DNA from: Sulfurimonas sp. HSL3-7
Lineage (GTDB): Bacteria; Campylobacterota; Campylobacteria; Campylobacterales; Sulfurimonadaceae
DNA: 64,000 bases
Direction: 5' to 3'
Assembly: GCF_039645985.1 (NCBI RefSeq)
Contig: NZ_CP147919.1
Span: forward strand, 1,116,001 to 1,180,000
Part shown: positions 55,781-64,000 of the stretch, in pieces
Position numbering within the stretch: position 1 is the stretch's first letter
Layout of the letters: every line of letters begins with the position of its first letter
Position numbers and translations under genes: made by a program
Notes under the pieces: generated by a model
The model's database searches: none
Told to the model about the DNA's origin: nothing
The model's input: only the letters and a program-made list of their open reading frames with translations

Positions 55781-56470
55781 ATGGAATATAAAATATCCGA
55801 ACTTGTAGCAAAGACCAATGTACCGAAATCCACTATTCTCTATTACATCAAAGAGGGCGTGCTTCCTGAGGCGAAAAAGCTGAAATCGAACGTGCACCGA
55901 TACAATGAAGAACATCTGGAACTGATCAGGTACATCAAATACATGCAGCAGGAGATGGGCAGCTCGATCGAGCAGATCAAGAGTATACTGCAGCAGAAAA
56001 ACCAGTCATTTTCAAGTTCTTTTACCATGTTGGCACCGCTGATGCAGACGCTTAGCGGTATACCTGTCGGCGAAAAACATTACTCCAAAGCAGAATTTAC
56101 GGAACATCACGGTTTTGATGCCGGGATGTTGGATATGCTGTTGAACGATGGTATTCTGATGCCGATAGGAGAGGATGACTATACGGACAGAGAAGCATCT
56201 ATTGTCAGGCTTGTAGAAGACTTTGCAGAGGTGGGCATTGATCATGACATATTGAAAAGGTATGTTTTTCATGCAAAAGTCCTCGCAGATCTTGAAAGTC
56301 AGATACAGATAAAGTTGTGCGATAGACGCAACGATGACAATTTTTCACGGTTGTGGAAAGTGATGTTCGAGACGCTGTTTAATGCCAAACAGTATCTTTT
56401 TAGCCGCTATACCTATAAGGCCATGTATAAGGCACTTAAAGAGGAGGTGTCAGGGTGGAAACAGCTCTGA
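55781..56470 (+). CDS. MerR-family regulator
   Basis: 229 aa from ATG 55781 with AAGGCGGGG upstream. The winged helix is at the N-terminus (YKISELVAKTNVPKSTILYYIKEGVLPEAKKLKSNVHRYNEEHLELIRYIKYMQQEMG). The rest is helical with no cysteine cluster for metals; the C-terminal LWKVMFETLFNAKQYLFSRYTYKAMYKAL may be an effector or dimer region. Longer than metal-sensing MerR proteins (about 140 aa). Divergent from dsrE with a dyad between. Confidence 0.85.
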   Translation: MEYKISELVAKTNVPKSTILYYIKEGVLPEAKKLKSNVHRYNEEHLELIRYIKYMQQEMGSSIEQIKSILQQKNQSFSSSFTMLAPLMQTLSGIPVGEKHYSKAEFTEHHGFDAGMLDMLLNDGILMPIGEDDYTDREASIVRLVEDFAEVGIDHDILKRYVFHAKVLADLESQIQIKLCDRRNDDNFSRLWKVMFETLFNAKQYLFSRYTYKAMYKALKEEVSGWKQL

Positions 56471-56564
56471 ATAACAGTACTTGCGGCATCAGGGTGATAC
56501 GATAGCCACTTTTATTTGACTTTTGCTAGAATGGCCGCAAAGACTACATTATCAAGGACCATTT

Positions 56565-57773
56565 ATGAAAAAATCTTATCTTGCTTCGACGCCTGATGAG
56601 AACGGTTATTTCGGAAAATACGGGGGTGCTTTCATACCGCCGCAGCTCGAAAAGCCGTTTAAAGAGATCACTGCAGCCTACGAAAAGCTTTCAAAATCCC
56701 ATGAATTCCGCCATGAGCTCAAAAAGATACGTAAACATTACCAGGGGAGACCGACGCCGGTCTACTATGCAAAGAATCTGAGCGAGTATTGCGGCGGCGG
56801 ACAGATCTACTTGAAACGCGAGGACTTGAACCATACCGGCGCCCATAAGCTCAACCACTGTATGGCGGAAGCCCTTATTGCCAAACACCTTGGAAAGAAA
56901 AAGCTTATAGCCGAAACGGGGGCGGGGCAGCACGGTGTGGCTTTGGCGACGGCCGCCGCCTATTTCGGTCTGGAATGCGACATCTATATGGGGGAAGTGG
57001 ACATTGCCAAGGAACATCCGAATGTCGTACGTATGCAGATACTCGGTGCGCGGGTTATTCCGGCGACACATGGTCTGAAAACGCTTAAAGAGGCTGTCGA
57101 TTCGGCATTTGAGGCGTATGTCGGTGATGCGGAAAATTCACTTTACGCCATTGGTTCCGTCGTCGGTCCACACCCTTTTCCACAGATGGTACGCGATTTT
57201 CAAAGTGTCGTAGGAATGGAAGCGCGTGAGCAGTTCCTGGAGATGACGGGAATGCTGCCTGATCATGCCGTGGCATGTGTCGGCGGCGGCTCAAATGCGA
57301 TGGGGCTTTTTGCCGGATTTATCGATGATCCGGTTCAACTGCATGGGGTCGAGCCTCTGGGCGTAGGCACCAAGCTGGGACAGCATGCTGCCTCGCTAAC
57401 TTACGGGGAAGAGGGGATCATGCACGGCTTTAACTCCGTCATGCTGAAAGATGAACGAGGCGAACCGGCTCCGGTCTACTCCATCGGCTCAGGCATCGAC
57501 TACCCGTCGGTTGGACCGGAACACGCCTACCTTCGCGATATTGGGCGAACGATTGTCGGTACATGCAATGATGCTGAGGCGGTCGATGCCTTTTATAAAC
57601 TCTCACAGCTCGAAGGGATCATCCCGGCACTGGAGTCGGCCCATGCCGTGGCTTACGCGATGAAACTGGCCAAAGAGAACCCGAAAGATGCCATCCTGGT
57701 CAACCTGAGCGGCCGGGGTGACAAAGACATTGACTTTGTGGTTGAACACCATCCTATCCCTGCACGTCCATAA
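56565..57773 (+). CDS. trpB: Tryptophan synthase beta chain
   Basis: 402 aa PLP enzyme joining indole and serine. ATG 56565 follows AAGGA. The PLP lysine is in [34 protein letters not shown] is the phosphate-binding loop, and [13 protein letters not shown] the active-site Glu motif. Length and residues fit canonical TrpB (TrpB1), but no trpA is adjacent; the gene stands alone with its own promoter. Confidence 0.95.
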   Translation: MKKSYLASTPDENGYFGKYGGAFIPPQLEKPFKEITAAYEKLSKSHEFRHELKKIRKHYQGRPTPVYYAKNLSEYCGGGQIYLKREDLNHTGAHKLNHCMAEALIAKHLGKKKLIAETGAGQHGVALATAAAYFGLECDIYMGEVDIAKEHPNVVRMQILGARVIPATHGLKTLKEAVDSAFEAYVGDAENSLYAIGSVVGPHPFPQMVRDFQSVVGMEAREQFLEMTGMLPDHAVACVGGGSNAMGLFAGFIDDPVQLHGVEPLGVGTKLGQHAASLTYGEEGIMHGFNSVMLKDERGEPAPVYSIGSGIDYPSVGPEHAYLRDIGRTIVGTCNDAEAVDAFYKLSQLEGIIPALESAHAVAYAMKLAKENPKDAILVNLSGRGDKDIDFVVEHHPIPARP

Positions 57774-57875
57774 TCTCTTCGGCTAAGAGCTCTTCACCTG
57801 AGCTCGGCGGCTCAGGCATAGCAAAAGGTACTTCGTATTACTTTTTTATATTCCTGACTAAACTGGTATGGATGG

Positions 57876-57934
57876 TTGACATTGAAAAAATCTATCGTTA
57901 GAATACCCTCATAATATTAGGTATAGTTATCTAA
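57876..57934 (+). promoter_or_regulatory. Consensus promoter with downstream dyad
   Basis: -35 TTGACA (57876-57881), 17-bp spacer, -10 TAGAAT (57899-57904). Just past the expected start is TTAGGTA-TAGT-TATCTAA (57917-57934), an imperfect inverted repeat of the size bound by Rrf2 regulators. The regulated genes are DUF4395 and rrf2, suggesting autoregulation. Confidence 0.55.
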
Positions 57935-57948
57935 CATAAGGAAAAAAG

Positions 57949-58389
57949 ATGCCACAATCCTGTCCGCTAGCATTTCGGCAGATCGACGGAACGATCGCCC
58001 GCATAAACGCCATGTCAGTTTTTTTACTGTCGCTTTTGTCTGTTTTTATACCGGAACCCCTGATCTTGCTTGTTTTAGGCTTTGACTTTATGATACGTCT
58101 CTATGGAAACAGACGTTTCAGCCCGGTATTTCAAGTGTCGACACTGTTGCAAAGGGTATTGGGTCTCAAGTCTGAGATGGTTGATGCCGGTGCAAAACGT
58201 CTGGCGTCCCATTTCGGCCTCTTTTTTGTTTTTGCCGCGTTGGTTTCCCATCTGGCAGGTCTGACGGAGGTGATGTATGCCATAGTGGCTGTTTTTCTTT
58301 TCTGCCTCTCGCTGGAACTTCTGTTCGGTTACTGTATCGGCTGCAAGATCTATTTCATCTACCGCAAGTTTGTTCCGGAGAGAAGATAG
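57949..58389 (+). CDS. DUF4395 membrane protein
   Basis: 146 aa with four predicted helices. N-terminal CPLAFRQIDGTIARINAMSV and later RLYGNRRFSPVFQVSTLLQRVLGLK and ELLFGYCIGCKIYFIYRKF match DUF4395. The GYCIGCKIY motif has a CxxC pair at a membrane edge, found in the family and possibly redox active. It overlaps the downstream Rrf2 gene by one base. Function unknown; it often accompanies thiol or sulfur genes. Confidence 0.85.
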   Translation: MPQSCPLAFRQIDGTIARINAMSVFLLSLLSVFIPEPLILLVLGFDFMIRLYGNRRFSPVFQVSTLLQRVLGLKSEMVDAGAKRLASHFGLFFVFAALVSHLAGLTEVMYAIVAVFLFCLSLELLFGYCIGCKIYFIYRKFVPERR

Positions 58390-58793
58390 TGGCCGGTATA
58401 TCGACACGCGGCATCTACGGTCTTGCGGCCATGCATGTCCTGAGCCATGCACCCCGCAACCGTGCCATGCAGATCAAAGAGATCGCTGCGATGACCCAGG
58501 TGTCGCACTCTTATCTTGAGCAGCTTCTTTCTGCACTTCGTAAAGGCGGACTTGTGATAAGTATACGCGGGGCCAATGGCGGCTATAAGCTTGCCCGGCC
58601 GGCACATGAAATCACTGTTCTTGAGATCATAGAGGTCCTTGAAGGCCCCCTTTGCAAGATAGATGGCAACGTAGGTGCCAGTGTGATACTGGAGTATTTT
58701 TGGTCCGATATTCACGAGAAGGTCAGAGAGCTTTTTATGTTGAAACTTTCAGAACTTGATCAATCATTCCAGCCATATCATTACGATATATAA
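58389..58793 (+). CDS. Rrf2-family regulator
   Basis: 134 aa, GTG start at 58389 overlapping the DUF4395 stop. STRGIYGLAAMHVLSHAP, IKEIAAMTQVSHSYLEQLLSALRKGGLVISIRGANGGYKLARPAHEITVLEII is the Rrf2 winged helix. The iron-sulfur cysteines of IscR/NsrR (three in about 15 residues) are absent; only one Cys (GPLCKIDGN) is seen. It thus resembles CymR-type regulators of sulfur metabolism rather than iron-sulfur sensors. Confidence 0.88.
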   Translation: MAGISTRGIYGLAAMHVLSHAPRNRAMQIKEIAAMTQVSHSYLEQLLSALRKGGLVISIRGANGGYKLARPAHEITVLEIIEVLEGPLCKIDGNVGASVILEYFWSDIHEKVRELFMLKLSELDQSFQPYHYDI

Positions 58794-58891
58794 ACAGCTG
58801 CAGAACTTTTTCTTGAACTTTTTTTGATTTCAATTTCTATTTAGTCTTCTTATAGTAACTTAGCGTTATCCAGCATGAAAGATGCCTAATT

Positions 58892-59452
58892 ATGAACAAC
58901 ACTGAAACGCTACTGCTTGCCATTGCCATTATAATCCTGCTTGGGTTGATTATCTACTCTCTTCTTCTCTCATCCGGATCGTTAAACCCAAAGTCAGCAG
59001 AGTCGCAGGCCGAATCACTCAAGAAACTACTGGATGAATATGCGCTGCAAGTGAAAAAGGAAGAGAAGACGCTGGAAGAGCAGTTTGATTCTCTGGAGAT
59101 CACAATCCCGACAAAGATTTATCCCAAGTTTGACAATAGCAGAGCCGTCGATGAGATGGGTCTGAGCCAGGAAGATGCTGATGCCTTTGTCCTTGACCTT
59201 ATTAAAGCGATCGAAGCTGAGGTCCCAAAAATAGACATGGCTCTGACCAACGGGGATTATAAGTCTCTTGAAGAGATCGTGCATACGATCACAGGGACTT
59301 CGTCGACCCTTGGTTCCGGCGGTATATCATCGGCTCTTATCAGTTTTTATGCCGCGGTACAACATCATGACTCGCTACAAAAGCTCTTTATTCATCAGCA
59401 AAATGTGAAACATTACCTCTCTTCTCTGAAAGAAGAATATGTTGTTGTCTGA
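58892..59452 (+). CDS. Membrane-anchored Hpt-like protein
   Basis: 186 aa. One N-terminal helix (LLLAIAIIILLGLIIYSLLLSSG), a coiled segment (about 35-70), then an all-helical domain (about 88-180) with EEIVHTITGTSSTLGSGGISSAL. This follows the Hpt pattern HxxKGxxxxLG, with Thr for Lys, so the phosphorylated His is present but the neighbour is changed. No kinase or response regulator is adjacent. Whether it belongs with the four following genes (165 bp away) is uncertain. Confidence 0.6.
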   Translation: MNNTETLLLAIAIIILLGLIIYSLLLSSGSLNPKSAESQAESLKKLLDEYALQVKKEEKTLEEQFDSLEITIPTKIYPKFDNSRAVDEMGLSQEDADAFVLDLIKAIEAEVPKIDMALTNGDYKSLEEIVHTITGTSSTLGSGGISSALISFYAAVQHHDSLQKLFIHQQNVKHYLSSLKEEYVVV

Positions 59453-59618
59453 AAACTGACAAGACCCCTGCACCGTTAAAACACATTATTCGCGTTATTT
59501 ACATAAACATAAATATAAACATTGTAGAATGTATTTTTTATTAATTTGAACTATAAAGAAAGGGCCTGGCAAAATCCATAATGTGATTTTTCCGGTCTAT
59601 TCACAAACAAGGTAGAAT

Positions 59619-61016
59619 GTGGCGAAAAAGAAACAACTCGATCATGATGATACACTTTTTGAACAATTAGATTTTGATAAGGTCAAAGACGAACTCAATG
59701 TGGAGATGCTGGCAAAACAGCAGGCGATGTCCGGTAAGCCGCCATCGGAGAGTCTCAGCCTTGATGCCAACGAACAGAAGATCATCAACTACTTCACGGA
59801 AAGACTTTCCCAGGTCAAACAGGAGATCTTTAAGAAGATCGCCTCGTATGAACACATGGCGATGCGTGTGAATGATATTACGGCGACATTGACTGAAGCC
59901 AAATATGCAAGTGAAGAGTTTCTGCAAAACATCACGACCTTTCAGGAAAGTGCCAAACAGCGTATAAAGGACCTTAAACAGGAACTCAACGTCAAAAAAA
60001 ACGATCTGAAAAACTTTAAGATTGCCAACGCATTGACGAGAGAAGCTTCGTATCCCAGCTCTAAGATCCTCTACATCGGCATTATCATGCTTATTCTCTT
60101 GAGTGAGACCATGCTCAATGCCTATTTCTTTGCCAAAGGCAATGAACTCGGACTCATCGGAGGGGCGGCGCAGGCCTTGATCATCTCGGTCATCAATATG
60201 ACGCTCGCTTTTTTTCTGGGCAGTTTTTTGGTCAAGCGGCTCAACCTTGTAAACAAAAGTGCGCTTTACAAGTATGGCATCGCTCTGATCCTGGCCCTCT
60301 CTGCACTCCTTATCCTGCTGTTCAATCTCCTTGTAGGGCATCTGCGTGTGCAGCTTGGCATCGATCCTGAAAATGCCTATGTCAACTCCATCATCTCTTT
60401 TCAGCAAAACCCTTTCGGTCTGCATGAGTTTGATTCGATCGTCCTGGTCCTTGTGGGACTGCTCTCTTTTCTAATCGCTTTCACGGATTTTTACAAGATG
60501 GATGATGAATATCCGAACTATGGTGCTCTTGACCGAAAGTACCAGGAAGCACTGCTCGAGTATACCGAGTTGAAAGAGGAGCTTCTCAATGAGATAGAGA
60601 AGATGTCGGAATCGATCCTTAATAAACTTGAAACACGTCAGATGACCAGCCGCGTTATTATGCAGGAGTTGACGGAGATACCGATCTTCAGACAAAAACT
60701 GAATGACCACTACAAAGAGTATTATAACTATCTCAACAACACCTGCAACGCGATGTTGAATGTCTACAGGGAGACGAACAAAGAGCACCGAAGTGATGAA
60801 GCACCGGCTTATTTCAACCAGAGAGAAGAACTTGATGCCGATTTCGCGATAAAGATAGTTGAGCCCAAGTTCAAAAAAGATTTAGTCCGTTACCAGGAAG
60901 AAGTCCAGGAACTGCCGCATATTATCGGCGAACAGAAACTGAAGATCAATGCGACACTTAAAGAGGTGATTACGGAGCTCGGCGAAAACTCTGAAACGGG
61001 AACAGTAAATGCGTAG
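59619..61016 (+). CDS. Four-TM protein with flanking coiled coils (stator-locus gene 1)
   Basis: 465 aa, GTG start at 59619, six bases after AAGGT; an ATG two bases earlier is out of frame. Residues 50-140 form a coiled coil (NEQKIINYFTERLSQVKQEIF). TM helices at about 151-171, 178-205, 218-241 and 272-292 follow, then a second helical region (300-465) rich in Glu/Lys. No catalytic motif is visible. It overlaps the next gene by eight bases and opens a tightly packed set of four. I do not recognise the family. It could be a scaffold that senses or shapes the membrane near the stator. Confidence 0.75.
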   Translation: MAKKKQLDHDDTLFEQLDFDKVKDELNVEMLAKQQAMSGKPPSESLSLDANEQKIINYFTERLSQVKQEIFKKIASYEHMAMRVNDITATLTEAKYASEEFLQNITTFQESAKQRIKDLKQELNVKKNDLKNFKIANALTREASYPSSKILYIGIIMLILLSETMLNAYFFAKGNELGLIGGAAQALIISVINMTLAFFLGSFLVKRLNLVNKSALYKYGIALILALSALLILLFNLLVGHLRVQLGIDPENAYVNSIISFQQNPFGLHEFDSIVLVLVGLLSFLIAFTDFYKMDDEYPNYGALDRKYQEALLEYTELKEELLNEIEKMSESILNKLETRQMTSRVIMQELTEIPIFRQKLNDHYKEYYNYLNNTCNAMLNVYRETNKEHRSDEAPAYFNQREELDADFAIKIVEPKFKKDLVRYQEEVQELPHIIGEQKLKINATLKEVITELGENSETGTVNA

Positions 61017-61812
61017 GCGGGCGAAAAGAGAAAAAAAAGACAAACTCGGCTACATCATTATCGGTGTTGTCGTCGCCATTTTGTTGTCGATTACCGTCTT
61101 TATAGCCAGTAACCAGCGTGCGGACATTGATAAAGAGAGCATGTGCCGCGTTGATGGGCAATTTGACAGACAGGTCATCATTCTTGACATGACGGACAAC
61201 TATAACAGTATCCAGGTCACACAGATCAAACATATCATCATGAATATCATAGCGAATCTGAAGATTGATGAGCAGATCCAGCTTTTTTTTATCGACAGCA
61301 CCTTGCCGGCTGAGATGCAGTCACAGGTCACGCTTTGTAATCCGGGTGACGGGGCCGGAAAAAGTGAGCTCTACAGCAACCCTAAACTGTTAAAAAAACG
61401 TTGGGAAAAGAAGTTTCACAATCCATTGATGAAAGAGATGGCATCGCTTTCCGATGAGTACACGTGTACCACGTCGCCGATCATAGAGACGATTCAGGTC
61501 GTCAACAATATTGCATTTCCCTATGTGAAAGATCCTTCTATCCATTACAAGATAACGATCATCTCCGACATGATTCAAAATTCCTCCGCACTCTCTTTCT
61601 TTAAATCCTCAAACGGGAAACTGGAATCGTTCGTAGACTCAAAAGAGTTTTTCAAGGTCCGTACCGATCTTGAAGGGGTGGATGTGGACATTGTGGTGGT
61701 AAGACGTGACAAGCTGGAGCGGTTTCAAAGCCGGGACCATATCGATTTCTGGATCAATCTTTTAGAAAACATGAACGCTAACGTAGAGAGCGTTAAAATG
61801 ACAGATGGTTAA
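61009..61812 (+). CDS. Membrane-anchored vWA-like protein (stator-locus gene 2)
   Basis: 267 aa. Basic N-terminus (RRRAKREKKDK), one helix at about 13-33, then a domain outside the membrane. Strand QVIILDMTDNYNSIQVTQ, TCTTSPIIETIQVVNN and KITIISDMIQNSSALSFF lie where a von Willebrand A domain has its metal site residues (DxSxS, Thr, Asp); DMTDN is a degenerate version. Partner-binding role inferred. It overlaps the previous gene by eight bases and ends two bases before the next. Confidence 0.7.
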   Translation: MRRRAKREKKDKLGYIIIGVVVAILLSITVFIASNQRADIDKESMCRVDGQFDRQVIILDMTDNYNSIQVTQIKHIIMNIIANLKIDEQIQLFFIDSTLPAEMQSQVTLCNPGDGAGKSELYSNPKLLKKRWEKKFHNPLMKEMASLSDEYTCTTSPIIETIQVVNNIAFPYVKDPSIHYKITIISDMIQNSSALSFFKSSNGKLESFVDSKEFFKVRTDLEGVDVDIVVVRRDKLERFQSRDHIDFWINLLENMNANVESVKMTDG

Positions 61813-61814
61813 GC

Positions 61815-63464
61815 ATGATAGGCAATAAACTTAAATTCGAAGACACTTTTTTCAGCGGTATTCAGATCAAACACCTCTTTGTTGCGGCTTTTGTAAGCGG
61901 TATCTTTTTCATCCTGCTCGGCTCCGTTTTCGGTATGCTCTATCTCTCTGTGATTATGACGATCGCAGTGATGATCGGTTATTTTTTGACAGGCCGCCGA
62001 CTTGTCGACAAAGAGCTGCTGACCAATGAGCAGTTTGCCGACAGCAACTACTACCTAGGCTTTTTATTTACATTGATCTCTCTGGCGAGTTCTCTTTACC
62101 TGCTCTCTTCCGATCTGTTGGCAGGGGGGCTGCTGACACGCCTGATCGGTCAGTTCGGTATTTCGATCTCGACAACGATTGTGGGCCTTTCCATGCGTAT
62201 CTATCTTTTGAGCTTCAGTCCCAACATCAGCTCAAACATCGAGAGTTTCAACCTCATGATCATGGAGAAACTGCAGCTGCTTAATGACCATATCGGCCAC
62301 AGTATCGATCAGACAAAGACCTTTTCGCGGGTTATTGACGAAAAGCTGGAGATCTTTACGGACCAGACGCTTAAGTCGGTAGAGCGTTACAATCAGCGCC
62401 TTGTTGAAAGTCTGGAACAGACAAGCATAAACAATATTTTCACCAAGATCTATGATGACATGGACAAGATTCATCAGCAAGAAGAGAGCAGGGTGAGTGA
62501 GATCTATGAGAATATCACGGCCTTGCATAAAAGTTATGAAGAGCAGAATCTTGCCTCTGCCCAATCTTTCCAAAAGACGATGAAAGAGAGCGAGAAGTGG
62601 ATCGAAGAGTTCAACTCCACCATGGGCTCTTCGGCGGGAAGCATCGCCAACTCCAATGCGGAGATGCGTAAAGTCATCAGCTCTTTCAACGAGTTTGTAC
62701 GCGATCTTCCGATGTTGTTTCGTCAGGTCAATGACATGTTCGCCGAAAGTTCGAAGACTCTCACCGATGACCTCTCAGAGAAAAACAGAGCGTTGATAGA
62801 AGCCTATGCTCAGCAGAAAGACAGGCAGAACAAGATCCTGATCGAACGTCTTTTAGGGGAAAATCAAAAAGTGATCGACAGCTTTATCGCCAACGGCGTC
62901 AACAGTAACCAAGAGATATTGGAAAAGCTCAACAGCTTTAACAGGCAGATGATGGAAAGCTTTGTGCAAAACAGAGAAGCGGGCAACGAGAAGATCATTA
63001 ACGATATCACCGTCTTAAACAATAAAGTCATCCAGTCCATCGGTTCTAAAACAGAACGTCTTCATAACCAGGTCGTTGACGCTATTATGACCTCGAGCAC
63101 AAAAGTCCTCGGCAACTTTATCAGCTCACAGGCACAGAAGAATGAAACGATGATCGATGGAATAGTCGAGGAGAACAGACGAATGCTTGACGCATTGAGC
63201 GAAAAACTTCTGCTCCAGCAGGCGGCTATTAAAGATAATGTGCTTTCGCAAAGTCCAAAAGAGGAAACGCCGGCAGTGAATATAAAGCTGGTCGAAACGA
63301 TGCTTCAGGAGAACAGGCGGATGCTTGAAGCTTTGAACAACAAGTTTATGGTGCAAGAGGAGACGGATAAAGAGAAAGTGCTTTTTCGAAGACAAAGAGA
63401 AGAGACACCTGCTGTGAACGAGAAGATGCGTTCCCATGGGAACGTCAAGCTACCCAAACAGTAA
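61815..63464 (+). CDS. MotA/TolQ/ExbB-like channel with coiled-coil tail, ZorA-like (stator-locus gene 3)
   Basis: 549 aa. Helices at about 20-40 and 43-60, then NYYLGFLFTLISLASSLYLL (79-98) and FGISISTTIVGLSMRIYLL (114-132), the two conserved pore helices of the MotA/TolQ/ExbB family. Residues 140-549 are a predicted long cytosolic coiled coil, the architecture of ZorA in Zorya anti-phage systems and of other intracellular-tail stators. The tail holds two 46-residue repeats (from residues 452 and 498). The following gene encodes the MotB-type partner. Confidence 0.78.
   Translation: MIGNKLKFEDTFFSGIQIKHLFVAAFVSGIFFILLGSVFGMLYLSVIMTIAVMIGYFLTGRRLVDKELLTNEQFADSNYYLGFLFTLISLASSLYLLSSDLLAGGLLTRLIGQFGISISTTIVGLSMRIYLLSFSPNISSNIESFNLMIMEKLQLLNDHIGHSIDQTKTFSRVIDEKLEIFTDQTLKSVERYNQRLVESLEQTSINNIFTKIYDDMDKIHQQEESRVSEIYENITALHKSYEEQNLASAQSFQKTMKESEKWIEEFNSTMGSSAGSIANSNAEMRKVISSFNEFVRDLPMLFRQVNDMFAESSKTLTDDLSEKNRALIEAYAQQKDRQNKILIERLLGENQKVIDSFIANGVNSNQEILEKLNSFNRQMMESFVQNREAGNEKIINDITVLNNKVIQSIGSKTERLHNQVVDAIMTSSTKVLGNFISSQAQKNETMIDGIVEENRRMLDALSEKLLLQQAAIKDNVLSQSPKEETPAVNIKLVETMLQENRRMLEALNNKFMVQEETDKEKVLFRRQREETPAVNEKMRSHGNVKLPKQ
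63168..63443 (+). repeat. In-frame 138-bp tandem repeat in the ZorA-like tail
   Basis: Copy 1 begins EENRRMLDALSEKLLLQ at 63168, copy 2 QENRRMLEALNNKFMVQ at 63306. Each ends in EETPAVN. The spacing is exactly 46 codons. The DNA copies have diverged at synonymous and other sites, so the duplication is not recent. Confidence 0.8.
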
Positions 63465-63479
63465 GCGGATATCATTTCC

Positions 63480-64000
63480 ATGAAATACAGCGGCAATAAC
63501 AACGGCGATTTCTTATTCGGTATCACCCTTACCGAGCTGATATTGATGCTCTTTTTCATTCTTCTCCTCAGTTCGGCGTTTATCTCTGTTGAAAAATCGA
63601 GTGAGATCATACAGCTCCATAAAGAGAAGGAACGTATTGCCGAAGAGAACCGGCATCTTCAGATAAAGAACCGTATGAACCAAAAGCTTTCAGAAGAGAT
63701 GGTCAACAGCGCCCTGCGTTTCAAACTCAAAGATTATGAAGAGAAAGATCTGAAAAAAGAGGTTAAATCGATCTTTAAAGAGTTGAGTAACCAGACTGTT
63801 CTGATCGCTGAAAACAAAGCGCTGAAAGCCGAGATAGAGCGTTATGAAAACAGCGCAGAACTCATCGAGGTCAATGCGGATATCAATGCGGAGATAGCCA
63901 GAAAAGCGGCACTGCTGCAGGAGCTGAAAGAGCTGAACTCCACAAAAGAGCTGCACACGCTTGTCTCCGATCTGGACATTGCGCAGAAAAAGAACCTGGA
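63480..64000 (+). CDS. MotB/ZorB-like partner, cut by window end (stator-locus gene 4)
   Basis: ATG 63480; the frame is open to the last base (173 codons). One helix at about 12-34 follows Asp10: DFLFGITLTELILMLFFILL. This mimics the MotB segment where Asp at the helix edge binds the proton (D32 in E. coli MotB); Glu18 in the helix is a second candidate. Then comes a long coiled coil (from SSEIIQLHKEKERIAEENR). An OmpA-like domain is expected beyond the window. Starts 15 bp after the ZorA-like gene. Confidence 0.72.
   Translation, partial: MKYSGNNNGDFLFGITLTELILMLFFILLLSSAFISVEKSSEIIQLHKEKERIAEENRHLQIKNRMNQKLSEEMVNSALRFKLKDYEEKDLKKEVKSIFKELSNQTVLIAENKALKAEIERYENSAELIEVNADINAEIARKAALLQELKELNSTKELHTLVSDLDIAQKKNL

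Overview
The window looks like a chromosomal segment of a sulfur-oxidising member of the Campylobacterota (formerly Epsilonproteobacteria), close to Sulfurimonas or Sulfurovum. This is inferred from recognisable families: a Tat-exported sulfide:quinone-type reductase next to a DUF3373 porin, periplasmic rhodanese and DsrE proteins, ProB without a PUA domain, a glmU-coaBC-uppS-pilD-lptF-truA operon and a TrmA with iron-sulfur-type cysteines. Coding density is high. I see no rRNA, tRNA, CRISPR array or intact insertion sequence.

Layout. 1-7.3 kb: start of a VCBS-repeat lipoprotein behind a perfect 25-bp palindrome, a frameshifted methyltransferase remnant, a PaiB-like flavoprotein, a P-type ATPase, KatG and a second decayed gene. 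7.5-17.7 kb: an RhlE-type helicase with a long leader and a coupled small basic protein, a Crp-family regulator, Hsp20, ProB, a diguanylate cyclase, YcaO, Tex and a P-loop protein. 17.8-27.2 kb: MFS and MATE transporters, an orphan Cache sensor, NDH-2, and the sqr-like/porin/small periplasmic protein group. 27.3-38.4 kb: a lipoprotein, HtpG, GltB-GltD behind a structured leader, SlyD and a nitrilase-family hydrolase. 38.5-44.4 kb: the glmU-to-truA operon. 45-50 kb: TrmA, a CDF metal exporter, and a five-gene arsenic/thiol-redox operon whose promoter carries an ArsR-type operator although no arsR lies in the window. 50-58.8 kb: rhodanese, DedA, an electrophile-stress cluster (alcohol dehydrogenase, MdaB, nitroreductase) opposite an HxlR regulator, a 270-bp palindromic MITE-like element, a DsrE/membrane pair opposite a MerR regulator, TrpB, and a DUF4395-Rrf2 operon.

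58.9-64 kb: an orphan membrane-bound Hpt-like protein, then four tightly packed genes cut by the window end. These encode a four-TM coiled-coil protein, a membrane-anchored vWA-like protein, a MotA/TolQ/ExbB (ZorA-like) channel protein with a long coiled-coil tail, and a MotB/ZorB-like partner. This is the best candidate for an undescribed system: an ion-driven stator with two unfamiliar membrane partners. Whether it is a defence system cannot be decided without the downstream sequence.

Several genes look connected. Sqr, NDH-2, rhodanese, DsrE and the porin fit sulfide oxidation and quinone-linked electron flow. KatG, Hsp20, the HxlR cluster and the ars operon fit oxidative, electrophile and metalloid stress.
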